Origin: Parabacteroides sp. 52
Lineage (GTDB): Bacteria; Bacteroidota; Bacteroidia; Bacteroidales; Tannerellaceae
Length of the DNA stretch: 64,000 bases
Assembly (NCBI RefSeq): GCF_010500925.1
Contig: NZ_QVMG01000002.1
Location: forward strand, 126,091-190,090
Reading direction: 5' to 3'
Positions within the stretch are counted from its first letter, which is position 1. Each line of letters begins with the position of its first letter. Made by a program: the position numbers and the translations under genes. Shown piece by piece: positions 27,252 through 35,478 of this stretch. The notes beneath the pieces are model-generated. The model ran no database searches, was not told the DNA's origin, and worked only from the letters and a program-made list of their open reading frames with translations.

Positions 27252-28283
27252 ATGAAGGAAAAGAAGCGTTTATTAGGTATGACCCTGGAAGAACTGAAAG
27301 AGGTAGTTGCAGAAGTATCTCTTCCGGTTTATGCAGCCAAACAGATTGCAGACTGGTTGTATAAGAAGAAGGTGACAGAGATTGCGGCAATGACAAATAT
27401 AGCAGTTGCCAAACGCGCCCTCTTGGAGGAGGCCTATGAAGTGGGAGCTTTCCCTCCGGTAGAGTCGATGGTCTCAATGGATGGGACAATAAAATACCTT
27501 TATGCGGTAGGAGATAAACAATATGTGGAATCTGTTTATATTCCAACCGAAGATCGTGCCACTCTGTGTGTCTCTTCGCAGATAGGGTGTAAGATGAATT
27601 GTCTTTTTTGTATGACAGGAAAGCAGGGATTCACGGCGAACCTTACAGCCAATGAGATACTGAATCAGATACAGTCTTTGCCGGAGTCGGAATCACTGAC
27701 GAATTTGGTTTTTATGGGCATGGGGGAACCTTTGGATAATACGGATGAGTTATTGAAGGTGTTGGAGATTCTCACAGCCTCCTATGGATATGCCTGGAGT
27801 CCGAAACGAATCACTGTCTCTACGATTGGTATATTGAAAGGGCTTAAACGTTTTTTGGAGGAAAGCGATTGTCATTTAGCGGTAAGTCTGCATTCTCCTT
27901 TTTCGGCGGAACGTTTTTCGCTTATGCCTGTGGAGAAGGCTTTTCCGGCGGAAGAAGTGCTTGACTTGATCCGTCAGTATGACTTTTCGCATCAACGGCG
28001 TGTCTCATTCGAGTATATCGTCTTTAAAGGATTGAATGATAGTATGAAACATGCCGAGGCGTTGATTCGTTTATTGGGCTCTATTCCTTGTCGTGTCAAT
28101 CTGATCCGTTTCCATGCGATACCGGGTGTGCATCTGAAGAGTTCGGATAATGAACAATTGGAGTTGTTTCGGGATAAACTGAATGCCAATGGCTTGCTCT
28201 GTACTATCCGTGCATCCCGGGGAGAGGATATCCTGGCAGCCTGTGGTATGCTGTCTACGGCCAAAACAAATCAAAAAGAGTAG
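27252..28283 (+). CDS. rlmN: Dual-specificity 23S rRNA / tRNA adenine-C2 methyltransferase
   Basis: A 343-residue radical SAM enzyme that methylates C2 of A2503 in 23S rRNA and A37 in some tRNAs. The CxxxCxxC cluster motif is in GCKMNCLFCMTG (about residues 115-126), followed by GMGEPLDN and, near the C-terminus, AACGML with the cysteine that forms the protein-RNA intermediate. Cfr-type resistance enzymes are close relatives, but the sequence and housekeeping context support RlmN. It is transcribed from the repeat-borne promoter directly upstream. Confidence 0.94.
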   Translation: MKEKKRLLGMTLEELKEVVAEVSLPVYAAKQIADWLYKKKVTEIAAMTNIAVAKRALLEEAYEVGAFPPVESMVSMDGTIKYLYAVGDKQYVESVYIPTEDRATLCVSSQIGCKMNCLFCMTGKQGFTANLTANEILNQIQSLPESESLTNLVFMGMGEPLDNTDELLKVLEILTASYGYAWSPKRITVSTIGILKGLKRFLEESDCHLAVSLHSPFSAERFSLMPVEKAFPAEEVLDLIRQYDFSHQRRVSFEYIVFKGLNDSMKHAEALIRLLGSIPCRVNLIRFHAIPGVHLKSSDNEQLELFRDKLNANGLLCTIRASRGEDILAACGMLSTAKTNQKE

Positions 28284-28309
28284 ATTACGAATAGTTCGGC
28301 AAAAAGAAG

Positions 28310-28317
28310 TATATTTG
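28310..28317 (+). promoter_or_regulatory. -7 promoter element (TATATTTG)
   Basis: An exact TAnnTTTG match 24 bp before the DUF4837 lipoprotein gene; no clear -33 box. Confidence 0.45.
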
Positions 28318-28340
28318 TCAAAAAATAAAAACAAAGCGAT

Positions 28341-29384
28341 ATGAAAACACCTCTTTTTTTTATCAGTATGTTGTCGCTTCTTTTTTTAGGAGCATGTACC
28401 AGTAGTCCGTTGACAAAAAGAGCAACAGGCTTAGCTTATGAAGTGGTAGTTACAATGGATCCTGCCGTATGGAATGGGGTAGCTGGAAAAACGATAAAGA
28501 ATGATTTGACTTCGGATATACCGGGCTTGCCTCAGTCAGAGCCGGCTATGCGTTTGACATATGCCAGTCCGGATAATTTCAATGGTTTGTTGACTTATGT
28601 GCGTAATATTGTGATTCTGAATATAGATCCGAAAATGTATACCAAGGTTTCGGTTTATTCGGAAAAGGATAAATGGGCACAGGGACAAATGGTGGTGACT
28701 ATTAACGCACCCAGCCAGGAAGATGTGGTTGAATATGAAAAGACGCATGAAAGAGCGTTCGTGAATTTCTTTACGAAAGTGGAAATGAAGCGTGCCGCAG
28801 ATTTATTGGAAGGCTCTTATGAAACGACTGTTATGGAAAAGGTACAACGTAAGTTTAATGTAAGCCTGAAGGTGCCGGTTGATATGACTTACTCCCGCGA
28901 TGAGAAAGGATTCTTCTGGGCATCGAATAATGCCAGTACGGGAAGAACAGATATTGTCGTTTATTCGTTCCCTTATACCGATGAGAATACATTTACTCGT
29001 GATTATTTAATAGCAAAACGCGATTCGGTAATGAAAGTCAATATGCCAGGTTCTTTCCCCGACTCTTATATGACTACCGAAACCCGTTATGTGATGCCTA
29101 CGTATACACCTATCACAATGAATGGGCAATATTGTGGTGTTTTGCGGGGACTTTGGCGTATGCAAGGGGATATGATGGGCGGACCTTTTGTGAGTTATAC
29201 CCGTCTTGATGAGATAAATAATAAGGTGATAGTAGCAGAAGCGTTTGTATATGCTCCGGAAACAAACAAAAGGAACTTTATACGTCGCATAGAGGCTGCA
29301 TTGAATACCTTGCGCTTACCGGGAGAAGAAAATATATTAGATGAAGTGATCGTTCTTCCGGCCAGCTTGGATGAAAAGAAATAA
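28341..29384 (+). CDS. DUF4837 family lipoprotein
   Basis: A 347-residue lipoprotein (signal MLSLLFLGAC, Cys about residue 19) of the DUF4837 family, which I know only from Bacteroidota. The body has two similar alpha/beta halves: the segment with YEVVVTMDPAVW and AMRLTYASPDNFNGLLTYVRNIV, and the later KFNVSLKVPVDMTYSRDEKGFFW with TDIVVYSFPYTD. Function unknown. It lies 11 bp before pdxA and probably shares its mRNA. A periplasmic or outer-membrane location is predicted. Confidence 0.85.
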   Translation: MKTPLFFISMLSLLFLGACTSSPLTKRATGLAYEVVVTMDPAVWNGVAGKTIKNDLTSDIPGLPQSEPAMRLTYASPDNFNGLLTYVRNIVILNIDPKMYTKVSVYSEKDKWAQGQMVVTINAPSQEDVVEYEKTHERAFVNFFTKVEMKRAADLLEGSYETTVMEKVQRKFNVSLKVPVDMTYSRDEKGFFWASNNASTGRTDIVVYSFPYTDENTFTRDYLIAKRDSVMKVNMPGSFPDSYMTTETRYVMPTYTPITMNGQYCGVLRGLWRMQGDMMGGPFVSYTRLDEINNKVIVAEAFVYAPETNKRNFIRRIEAALNTLRLPGEENILDEVIVLPASLDEKK

Positions 29385-29395
29385 AAAAGAAAAAT

Positions 29396-30505
29396 ATGGA
29401 TGAACAAATGATAAAGGTGGGGATTACCCAGGGTGATATTAATGGTGTAGGATATGAAGTCATCTTAAAGACGTTTGCTGATTCCCGGATTGCGGAATTA
29501 TGTACGCCTATCCTGTATGGCTCGTCAAAGATAGCGGCCTATCATCGCAAAGCCATGGATTTGCCCCCTGTTAATATGAGTACGATTACACGGGCGGAAG
29601 ATGCCGGATGTAACCGCGTTAACATTATCAATTGTATATCAGAGGATACGAAAATAGATTTGGGACAATCGACAGAAGCAGCCGGTGAAGCTGCCTTTGT
29701 GGCGCTGGAGGAAGCGGTAAAAGACCTGAAGCGAGGTGCTATTGATGTACTGCTGACTGCCCCTATTAATAAACATAACATACAGAATGAAAGCTTCCAC
29801 TTTCCGGGACATACGGAATACCTGGAAGAGTCTTTTGCAGGAGAGGGGCATAAAGCATTGATGATCCTTATGAATGAAGGGCTTCGTGTGGCTTTGGTGA
29901 CGGGGCATATTCCTTTGGCCAAGGTGGCTTCAACAATAACAAAGGAGGATATTGTCAGTAAGCTGTCTCTCTTTAATCAATCGTTGAAGATGGATTTTGG
30001 TATTGTGAGACCTCGTATTGCTGTGTTGTCTTTAAATCCCCATGCTGGAGATGATGGGCTTTTGGGTACGGAAGAACAAACCATCATTCGGCCGGCAATG
30101 GAAGAGGCGGAAAGCCGTGGTGTGATGTCTTTTGGTCCGTATGCGGCAGATGGTTTCTTTGGTTCTTCTATGTATGAACATTTTGATGGCGTATTGGCGA
30201 TGTACCATGATCAGGGACTGGCTCCGTTTAAAACATTAGCGATGGAAGATGGAGTGAATTATACAGCAGGTCTTGCTGTTGTAAGAACTTCTCCGGCACA
30301 TGGAACGGCTTATGATATTGCCGGGCAGAATAAAGCCTCGGAATCGTCTTTCCGACAGGCTCTTTATGCATCGATGGATATTTATAGAAACCGTATCCGT
30401 TACCAGGAAGCGGGAGCCAATCCGTTGCGCAAGCAATATTTCGATAAAGGGGCTGATAATGTGAAATTGGATTTGACAAAGGATGAAGAAGCTGAAACGC
30501 TTTGA
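29396..30505 (+). CDS. pdxA: 4-hydroxythreonine-4-phosphate dehydrogenase
   Basis: A 369-residue PdxA, which oxidises 4-phosphohydroxy-L-threonine in the DXP-dependent pathway to pyridoxal phosphate. The start GITQGDINGVGYEVI, the metal-binding histidines in HFPGHTEYL and MYHDQGLAPFK, and NPHAGDDGLLG are all present. The C-terminus has the usual helix with YRNRIRYQE. It is slightly longer than the E. coli protein (329). The neighbouring DUF4837 lipoprotein has no obvious link to vitamin B6. Confidence 0.95.
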   Translation: MDEQMIKVGITQGDINGVGYEVILKTFADSRIAELCTPILYGSSKIAAYHRKAMDLPPVNMSTITRAEDAGCNRVNIINCISEDTKIDLGQSTEAAGEAAFVALEEAVKDLKRGAIDVLLTAPINKHNIQNESFHFPGHTEYLEESFAGEGHKALMILMNEGLRVALVTGHIPLAKVASTITKEDIVSKLSLFNQSLKMDFGIVRPRIAVLSLNPHAGDDGLLGTEEQTIIRPAMEEAESRGVMSFGPYAADGFFGSSMYEHFDGVLAMYHDQGLAPFKTLAMEDGVNYTAGLAVVRTSPAHGTAYDIAGQNKASESSFRQALYASMDIYRNRIRYQEAGANPLRKQYFDKGADNVKLDLTKDEEAETL

Positions 30506-30532
30506 TCATAACTAATTCATAGATATAAATAA

Positions 30533-30574
30533 GAGGGGCTGTCCAAAAGTAAAAGGGACAGCCTTTTTGTTTTT
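30533..30574 (+). terminator. Intrinsic terminator after pdxA
   Basis: AGGGGCTGTCC pairs (with one bulge) with GGGACAGCCT, followed by a T-rich tract. The stem resembles the one after rseP (GGGGCTGTCC), suggesting a common terminator family. Confidence 0.85.
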
Positions 30575-30678
30575 ATAGGTGTTTCTCCTTTTTATCTTTT
30601 CCGGCGAATACGTATTGAATATGGGATATAAAACTCTTCTTTTGACCTAATCCGTAGCCTATCTTTTCAGCTTAATCT

Positions 30679-30710
30679 TTTCCCTGATAGGAAGATTTTG
30701 TGTATGTTTG
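30679..30710 (+). promoter_or_regulatory. Promoter of the lipid gene cluster (TTTC-N20-TATGTTTG)
   Basis: An exact TAnnTTTG -7 box at 30703-30710 with TTTC at the -33 position, 24 bp before the first gene of the four-gene cluster. Confidence 0.6.
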
Positions 30711-30734
30711 CAGTTTAAAAAATAAAAGGTAAAC

Positions 30735-31202
30735 ATGTTCAAAAATAAGACAATCGTATATACTTCGGGCACTTTCGATATGTTTCACTACAATCATCTG
30801 CGAATGATTAACTATGCGCGTGCAATAGCTGATATTCTGATAGTCGGTGTCAGTACGGATGAATTGGTTTCTTCCTATAAGGCAGCTCCGATAATACCGT
30901 TTAATGAACGCTTGCAGATTATAGAAGCACTTAAAACGCCTGATATGGTGATACCTCAGCATACGTTGGATCATACGGAGATTGTAAAGAAATTGAATAT
31001 TGATGCTTTTGTGGTTGGAGATGATTGGTATGGTAAATACGATTACCTGAAAGACCTGAATGTGCAAGTGTTCTATTTCCCCTATGGTACCGGGGTTTCC
31101 TCTTCTAATCTCAAGAAAACGATTCACGATTCCTACGAAGCAACGTTAAAGACGCAGCGTCAGTCGAAACCGGATTCAATCGTTGGTTCACCGGAAAAGT
31201 AA
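30735..31202 (+). CDS. Cytidylyltransferase-family protein (TagD/CCT-like)
   Basis: A 155-residue single-domain nucleotidyltransferase of the glycerol-3-phosphate / choline-phosphate cytidylyltransferase type. The opening YTSGTFDMFHYNHLRMI corresponds to the family's GTFDLFHxGH motif, with Asn in place of the Gly between the two catalytic histidines. Further on, the ERLQIIEAL helix, VVGDDWYGK, and the signature GTGVSSSNLKK (variant of RTxGIST) are present. It should couple CTP to a small alcohol phosphate. The next genes encode a reductase, a CDP-alcohol phosphotransferase and an acyltransferase, spaced 3-7 bp apart or overlapping, so a CDP-activated lipid head group is the likely product. 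Confidence 0.83.
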   Translation: MFKNKTIVYTSGTFDMFHYNHLRMINYARAIADILIVGVSTDELVSSYKAAPIIPFNERLQIIEALKTPDMVIPQHTLDHTEIVKKLNIDAFVVGDDWYGKYDYLKDLNVQVFYFPYGTGVSSSNLKKTIHDSYEATLKTQRQSKPDSIVGSPEK

Positions 31203-31208
31203 AAGGAT

Positions 31209-31937
31209 ATGAAAAAGCTGGCTTTTATTACCGGAGGTACGAAAGGGATTGGAAAAGCAGTGGCTTTTTGTTTAGGAAAGGCCGGTTATGATCTGATCCT
31301 TACCTATTCATCGGATGAGAAGGCAGCTCGGCAGACCCAGGAGGACTTACAGGCTCAAGGAGGAATTGCTGTCGATCTGTTGCGGGCTGATATAACGGAT
31401 AAAGAATCTGTAGATGTTATATATCAATATCTTACGGATAAGTCTTTGACCTTGGATGCTCTTGTATTTAATGCCGGATTGACCTGTCGGGACTCTTTTG
31501 AAGATATGGTATTGGAAGACTGGGAAAAGGTCTTCTTTGCCAATGTGCATTTCCCTGTTTTTTTATTGCAGCGCATTGTCTCGCGGATTCGTCAACAGGG
31601 CAGTGTGCTTTTTACCGGTTCTTTAATGGGTATCCAACCGCATTCGGTCTCTCTGGTATATGGTGTGACTAAGAGTGCGGTGCATTCGCTGGTGAAAAAC
31701 CTGGTGAAATTTATGTCTCCTTATCATATTCGTGTAAATGGGGTGGCTCCCGGTTTTGTGGATACCGAATGGCAAAAAACAAAGCCGGTTGAGATACGCA
31801 AAAGTATAGAAAGTAAAGTGTCTTTAGGACGATTTTGTGAACCGGAAGAGCTGGCAGAAGTGTATAAGATGTTGATTGAAAATAAATATTTTAATGGCGA
31901 AGTGGTCGTTGTAGACGGCGGATATTCGTTTAAATAA
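31209..31937 (+). CDS. Short-chain dehydrogenase/reductase (FabG-like)
   Basis: A 242-residue SDR. The NAD(P)-binding GGTKGIGKA (residues 8-16), the NAG motif in VFNAGLTCRD, the catalytic Ser in TGSLMG, and the YxxxK pair in VYGVTKSAVHSL are all intact, and it ends with VVVVDGGYSFK as FabG-like enzymes do. The reaction is an NAD(P)H-dependent carbonyl reduction. Housekeeping FabG seems unlikely, because no other fatty-acid gene is near and the gene is embedded between a cytidylyltransferase and a CDP-alcohol phosphotransferase. It may make or modify the alcohol group used by them. Confidence 0.85.
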   Translation: MKKLAFITGGTKGIGKAVAFCLGKAGYDLILTYSSDEKAARQTQEDLQAQGGIAVDLLRADITDKESVDVIYQYLTDKSLTLDALVFNAGLTCRDSFEDMVLEDWEKVFFANVHFPVFLLQRIVSRIRQQGSVLFTGSLMGIQPHSVSLVYGVTKSAVHSLVKNLVKFMSPYHIRVNGVAPGFVDTEWQKTKPVEIRKSIESKVSLGRFCEPEELAEVYKMLIENKYFNGEVVVVDGGYSFK

Positions 31938-31943
31938 AGAGGA

Positions 31944-32840
31944 ATGGCTGAACTGAACAAAGAATACGAAGCATCACTGAAATCGATAGAGACGGAGAAT
32001 AAAGTCGATTGTATATTCTATCGCCCGATAGGGTTTTGTATTGCTCGCCTGTTGCGTGGCACGGGAGTGACCCCGAATATGATAACTATAATATCTATAT
32101 TTGTAGGGGCTGCTGCCGGCTTTTTGTTTTATCCGAATAATTTGTATTATAATATACTCGGTATTTTGTGCTTGGTATGTGCCAATATACTCGATTGTGT
32201 GGATGGGCAATTGGCACGTCTGACCGGTATTAAGTCGGAAATAGGACGTATCCTCGATGGAGTAGCAGGAGACATATGGTTTCTCTGTATTTATTTAGGT
32301 TTTGCCTTTCGATTGTATCATTTGTATGGGCATGGATGGTTTTTCCTCCTGGCTGTTTTGTCTGGTTTCTCTCATTTGTTACAAGCCAATATTACGGATT
32401 ATTATAAGACCTTGCATCTTTACTTTATCAGCAAAGAAAAGGGAGCGGAGTTTCAGACTATAGATCAGATAAAAGCAAAACATAAAGAAACAAAACCGGG
32501 GTTAAGTAAAGCTTTTTTCTTTTTATATAGCTGGTATTCTTTGTTGCAGATAAAAGCGACACCCTCTCTTCAGCAATTACTCAGTGGTCTCCAGAAGCGT
32601 TATGGGGATGATATTCCGGAACAGATCCGGTTGGATTTCCGTAAACAGAGTAAATGTATCATGAAAAGATATATAGATCTACTGACCTTTAACGGACGTA
32701 CCCTCGTTATGTTTGTTATTGTATTGACCGGAGGGGTGTGGGTTTATTTTTTATATGAAATAATAATATTGAATATTGTTTTGGCGATAGCCATGCATAA
32801 GCACGAAAAAATGTGTGCTGCTTTTGTTAGGGAATTATGA
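31944..32840 (+). CDS. CDP-alcohol phosphatidyltransferase-family protein
   Basis: A 298-residue polytopic enzyme with about six transmembrane helices. The CDP-alcohol motif starts at residue 87 as DGQLARLTGIKSEIGRILDG, but the last aspartate is one residue further than in the canonical DG-xx-AR-x8-G-xxx-D-xxx-D pattern (the end reads DGVAGD). The N-terminal region TPNMITIISIFVG is also typical. A cytoplasmic insertion of about 70 residues (around 165-235) is unusual. It should transfer a phosphoalcohol from a CDP-alcohol to a lipid, or the reverse. Its ATG is 7 bp after the SDR gene and its stop overlaps the acyltransferase start by 4 bp. Confidence 0.85.
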   Translation: MAELNKEYEASLKSIETENKVDCIFYRPIGFCIARLLRGTGVTPNMITIISIFVGAAAGFLFYPNNLYYNILGILCLVCANILDCVDGQLARLTGIKSEIGRILDGVAGDIWFLCIYLGFAFRLYHLYGHGWFFLLAVLSGFSHLLQANITDYYKTLHLYFISKEKGAEFQTIDQIKAKHKETKPGLSKAFFFLYSWYSLLQIKATPSLQQLLSGLQKRYGDDIPEQIRLDFRKQSKCIMKRYIDLLTFNGRTLVMFVIVLTGGVWVYFLYEIIILNIVLAIAMHKHEKMCAAFVREL

Positions 32841-33667
32841 AGAAAACAGTTGTAGATATTTACGATCTACAAAGAATGATACCCTTTTGTAGAACCCGTT
32901 TCGGCACTTTCCTGGGGAAATTGGTACTCAAATGGTTTTCCGTAGATAAGGTAAATAAAGTACATGAGAATAGTTGTCATTTGCGTGGGGCAGACTTTAC
33001 GACGAGTTTGTTGAGTGACCCTTTGTTGGATATCCGTTATAAAGTACATAATGAAGAGCTCCTGGATAACCTGCCGGAAGGAGCTTTTGCCACTGTCTCT
33101 AATCATCCGATCGGTTCGATTGACGGAATCATCCTGATTGATATATTTGCTCGTCGCCGGCCAGACTTCAAAGTAATGGTCAATGGTATACTGACGAATA
33201 TCGGTGCCATGGAAGATAATTTTATATCCGTAGTTCCGGAGTCGAATAAAGAGAATCCGAATGCTCCGGTGAATATCAACGGCGTGCGATTATCCTTGCA
33301 GCGTCTGAAAGAGGGACATCCTATGGGCTTTTTCCCGGCAGGAGCCGTCTCTTTTTATAATAAGGATAAAAAGAAAATTTGTGATTTGGACTGGACACAC
33401 AGTGTTATTCGTCTGATTCGAAAAGGAAATGTGCCTATCTATCCTGTCTTGTTTGATTTTTTGAATACGCGTTTTTTTTATGTGTTGGGAGCTATCGACT
33501 GGCGCATCCGAACCTTACGCATGCCGGCAGAAGCATTTAACAAAAAAGGCAAAGTGGTGGATGTGTATATTGGGAAACCGCTTTATCCGGAAGAGATAAA
33601 AGGTATGACAGATGAAGAAGTGGCCCAACTCCTGTATAAAAGAACGTACGAGGCTAAAAAAGAATAA
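32837..33667 (+). CDS. PlsC-family lysophospholipid acyltransferase
   Basis: A 276-residue acyltransferase. The catalytic block is SNHPIGSIDGI (His and Asp, about residue 92), the form found in the MGAT-like branch of the family (spacing one longer than the usual H-x4-D), followed by RRRPDFKVMVNGIL and FPAGAVSFY. No transmembrane helix is obvious, so a peripheral inner-membrane protein is likely. It acylates a lipid or lipid precursor hydroxyl. Related O-acyltransferases in Bacteroides (GlsA of glycine lipid synthesis, from memory) also carry this motif. The 4-bp overlap with the CDP-alcohol gene links it to the cluster. Confidence 0.85.
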   Translation: MKKTVVDIYDLQRMIPFCRTRFGTFLGKLVLKWFSVDKVNKVHENSCHLRGADFTTSLLSDPLLDIRYKVHNEELLDNLPEGAFATVSNHPIGSIDGIILIDIFARRRPDFKVMVNGILTNIGAMEDNFISVVPESNKENPNAPVNINGVRLSLQRLKEGHPMGFFPAGAVSFYNKDKKKICDLDWTHSVIRLIRKGNVPIYPVLFDFLNTRFFYVLGAIDWRIRTLRMPAEAFNKKGKVVDVYIGKPLYPEEIKGMTDEEVAQLLYKRTYEAKKE

Positions 33668-33716
33668 ACGACCGATAGATTCCCCCTTTGATTGAGGTTT
33701 ATTGAATTAAGAATTG

Positions 33717-33724
33717 TAATTTTG
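33717..33724 (+). promoter_or_regulatory. -7 promoter element (TAATTTTG)
   Basis: An exact TAnnTTTG match 40 bp before the sigma-54-type activator gene; no -33 box at good spacing. Confidence 0.45.
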
Positions 33725-33763
33725 TCAGGTAAACTGAAATAATTACAGATACGAAAGAGGTAT

Positions 33764-34960
33764 ATGGCTGGAATAGATGTGCAACAGATAAAACAACGCT
33801 TTGGGATTATTGGAAATAATGCTGCATTGAATCGTGCGATTGATATAGCTCTGCAAGTCGCACCTACGGATTTATCGGTTTTGATAACAGGAGAAAGTGG
33901 AGTGGGGAAGGAGACTTTCCCGCAAATTATTCACCTGAATAGTCCTCGTAAACATGGACAATATATTGCTGTCAACTGTGGAGCTATTCCGGAAGGAACG
34001 ATTGATTCGGAGCTTTTCGGGCATGAGAAAGGTTCGTTTACCGGTGCTCTGGGCGATCGGAAAGGCTATTTTGAAGTAGCCGATGGTGGTACAATTTTTT
34101 TGGATGAAGTAGGAGAGTTGCCTATACCTACCCAGGCCCGCTTGCTTCGGGTATTGGAAAGTGGGGAATTTATCAAGGTCGGCTCATCGAAGGTGTTAAA
34201 AACCAATGTACGTATTGTGGCTGCTACCAATGTGAATTTGATGCAGGCAGTAGGAACAGGGAAATTCCGTGAAGACCTTTATTATCGGTTAAATACTGTA
34301 CCGATCCAGGTACCACCCTTGCGTGAAAGGGGAATGGAGGATATATTGCTGCTGTTTCGTAAATTTGCAGGGGACTGTGCCGAAAAGTATCATATGCCGA
34401 CCATTCGTCTGGATGATGATGCGAAAGAATTATTGGTGTCTTATCGTTGGCCGGGTAATGTGCGCGAACTAAAGAATTTGACTGAACGCATTTCGGTGAT
34501 AGAGGAGGGACGTGATATCTCTGTGGATATATTGCGGCAATATCTGCCGGATCTCAAAGTAGAAAAACTACCTGTTCTGGTAAAACAGGACAATGAACAA
34601 AAAATATTTAATAGTGAACGGGAGATTTTATATCAGGTTCTTTTTGATATGAAAAAAGATGTGACTGAATTAAAGAAACTCGTACATGAAATTATGACCG
34701 GTAGCAATATGCCTATGTCGGCAACAGAGGATTCGGGTTTTACCCATTCTATTCAACCCCATTCGGTTCACTCTGTGCATCCTCATATTCAAGAGGCAGA
34801 AGAGGTGGAAGAAGAAACCTTATCCTTGGAAGATGTCGAAAAAGAAATGATAAAAAAGGCTCTAGACAGACACAATGGACGCCGGAAAAATGCTGCTGTA
34901 GATTTGAAAATATCCGAACGCACCTTATACCGTAAGATAAAAGAATATGGCTTGGAGTAA
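33764..34960 (+). CDS. Sigma-54-dependent transcriptional activator (NtrC-like, no receiver domain)
   Basis: A 398-residue activator. The AAA+ domain starts almost at once: Walker A GESGVGKE (residues 43-50), the sigma-54 contact loop GSFTGA (90-95, Ser for the usual Ala of GAFTGA), Walker B GGTIFLDEVGEL (about 108), and RLNTVPIQVPPLRER. The C-terminus is a Fis-type helix-turn-helix (RRKNAAVDLKISERTLYRKIKEYGL). A variable linker (about 275-345) includes a His/Ser-rich stretch. No receiver or PAS domain is present, so activity is probably set by amount or by another protein. It overlaps lptE by 14 bp; the pair is co-translated. Confidence 0.9.
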   Translation: MAGIDVQQIKQRFGIIGNNAALNRAIDIALQVAPTDLSVLITGESGVGKETFPQIIHLNSPRKHGQYIAVNCGAIPEGTIDSELFGHEKGSFTGALGDRKGYFEVADGGTIFLDEVGELPIPTQARLLRVLESGEFIKVGSSKVLKTNVRIVAATNVNLMQAVGTGKFREDLYYRLNTVPIQVPPLRERGMEDILLLFRKFAGDCAEKYHMPTIRLDDDAKELLVSYRWPGNVRELKNLTERISVIEEGRDISVDILRQYLPDLKVEKLPVLVKQDNEQKIFNSEREILYQVLFDMKKDVTELKKLVHEIMTGSNMPMSATEDSGFTHSIQPHSVHSVHPHIQEAEEVEEETLSLEDVEKEMIKKALDRHNGRRKNAAVDLKISERTLYRKIKEYGLE

Positions 34961-35477
34961 AAAACAGAACAGACCTCTCGTTTGGCTTTTTAGCCTGATA
35001 AGCTTCCTCCTGATAGGTGGATGTTCGATTTCTTATAAATTCAATTCGGCATCAATTGATTATACAGTTTTGTCATCGATATCTGTACAGGAGTTTCCCA
35101 ACCAGGCACCGTATGTTTATCCTCCTTTGAGTCAGGTTTTGACTGAATCCATGAGGGATCTTTATAGTAATAAGACCCGTCTTCAGTTGGTGCCGCAAAA
35201 CGGAGACTTGGAGATAGAAGGTGAAATAACCGGATATGACCTGGCTCCTATGGCAGTCAAGGAAGATGCCTGGGCTTCTCAAACCAAATTAACTATTACT
35301 ATTCGTGTCCGATATACTAATAACAAGAATCCGGAGAAAGATTTTGAACAATCTTTTTCAGCCTATCGTGAGTTTGATGCAAGTCGTATGTTGACAGACG
35401 TACAGGAAGAGTTATGTCAGGAAATTGTCGAAGAATTAACAGATCAGGTGTTTAATGCAACTGTAGCAGATTGGTGA
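34947..35477 (+). CDS. lptE: LPS-assembly lipoprotein LptE
   Basis: A 176-residue lipoprotein (hydrophobic LFSLISFLLIGGC, lipobox Cys about residue 26). The mature start SISYKFNSASIDYTVLSSISVQEFPNQAP and the VVPNGDLEIEGEI-like core (here VPQNGDLEIEGEITGYDL) match the short Bacteroidota LptE family that plugs the LptD barrel in the outer membrane. The C-terminal helix (LCQEIVEELTDQVFNATVADW) is also typical. It overlaps the upstream activator by 14 bp and is 1 bp from the next gene. Confidence 0.85.
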   Translation: MAWSKKQNRPLVWLFSLISFLLIGGCSISYKFNSASIDYTVLSSISVQEFPNQAPYVYPPLSQVLTESMRDLYSNKTRLQLVPQNGDLEIEGEITGYDLAPMAVKEDAWASQTKLTITIRVRYTNNKNPEKDFEQSFSAYREFDASRMLTDVQEELCQEIVEELTDQVFNATVADW

Positions 35478-35478
35478 T

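Noticed and set aside
27252..28283. Cfr-type antibiotic resistance methyltransferase
   Set aside because: The motifs and chromosomal housekeeping context fit RlmN; no resistance-associated mobile DNA is adjacent.
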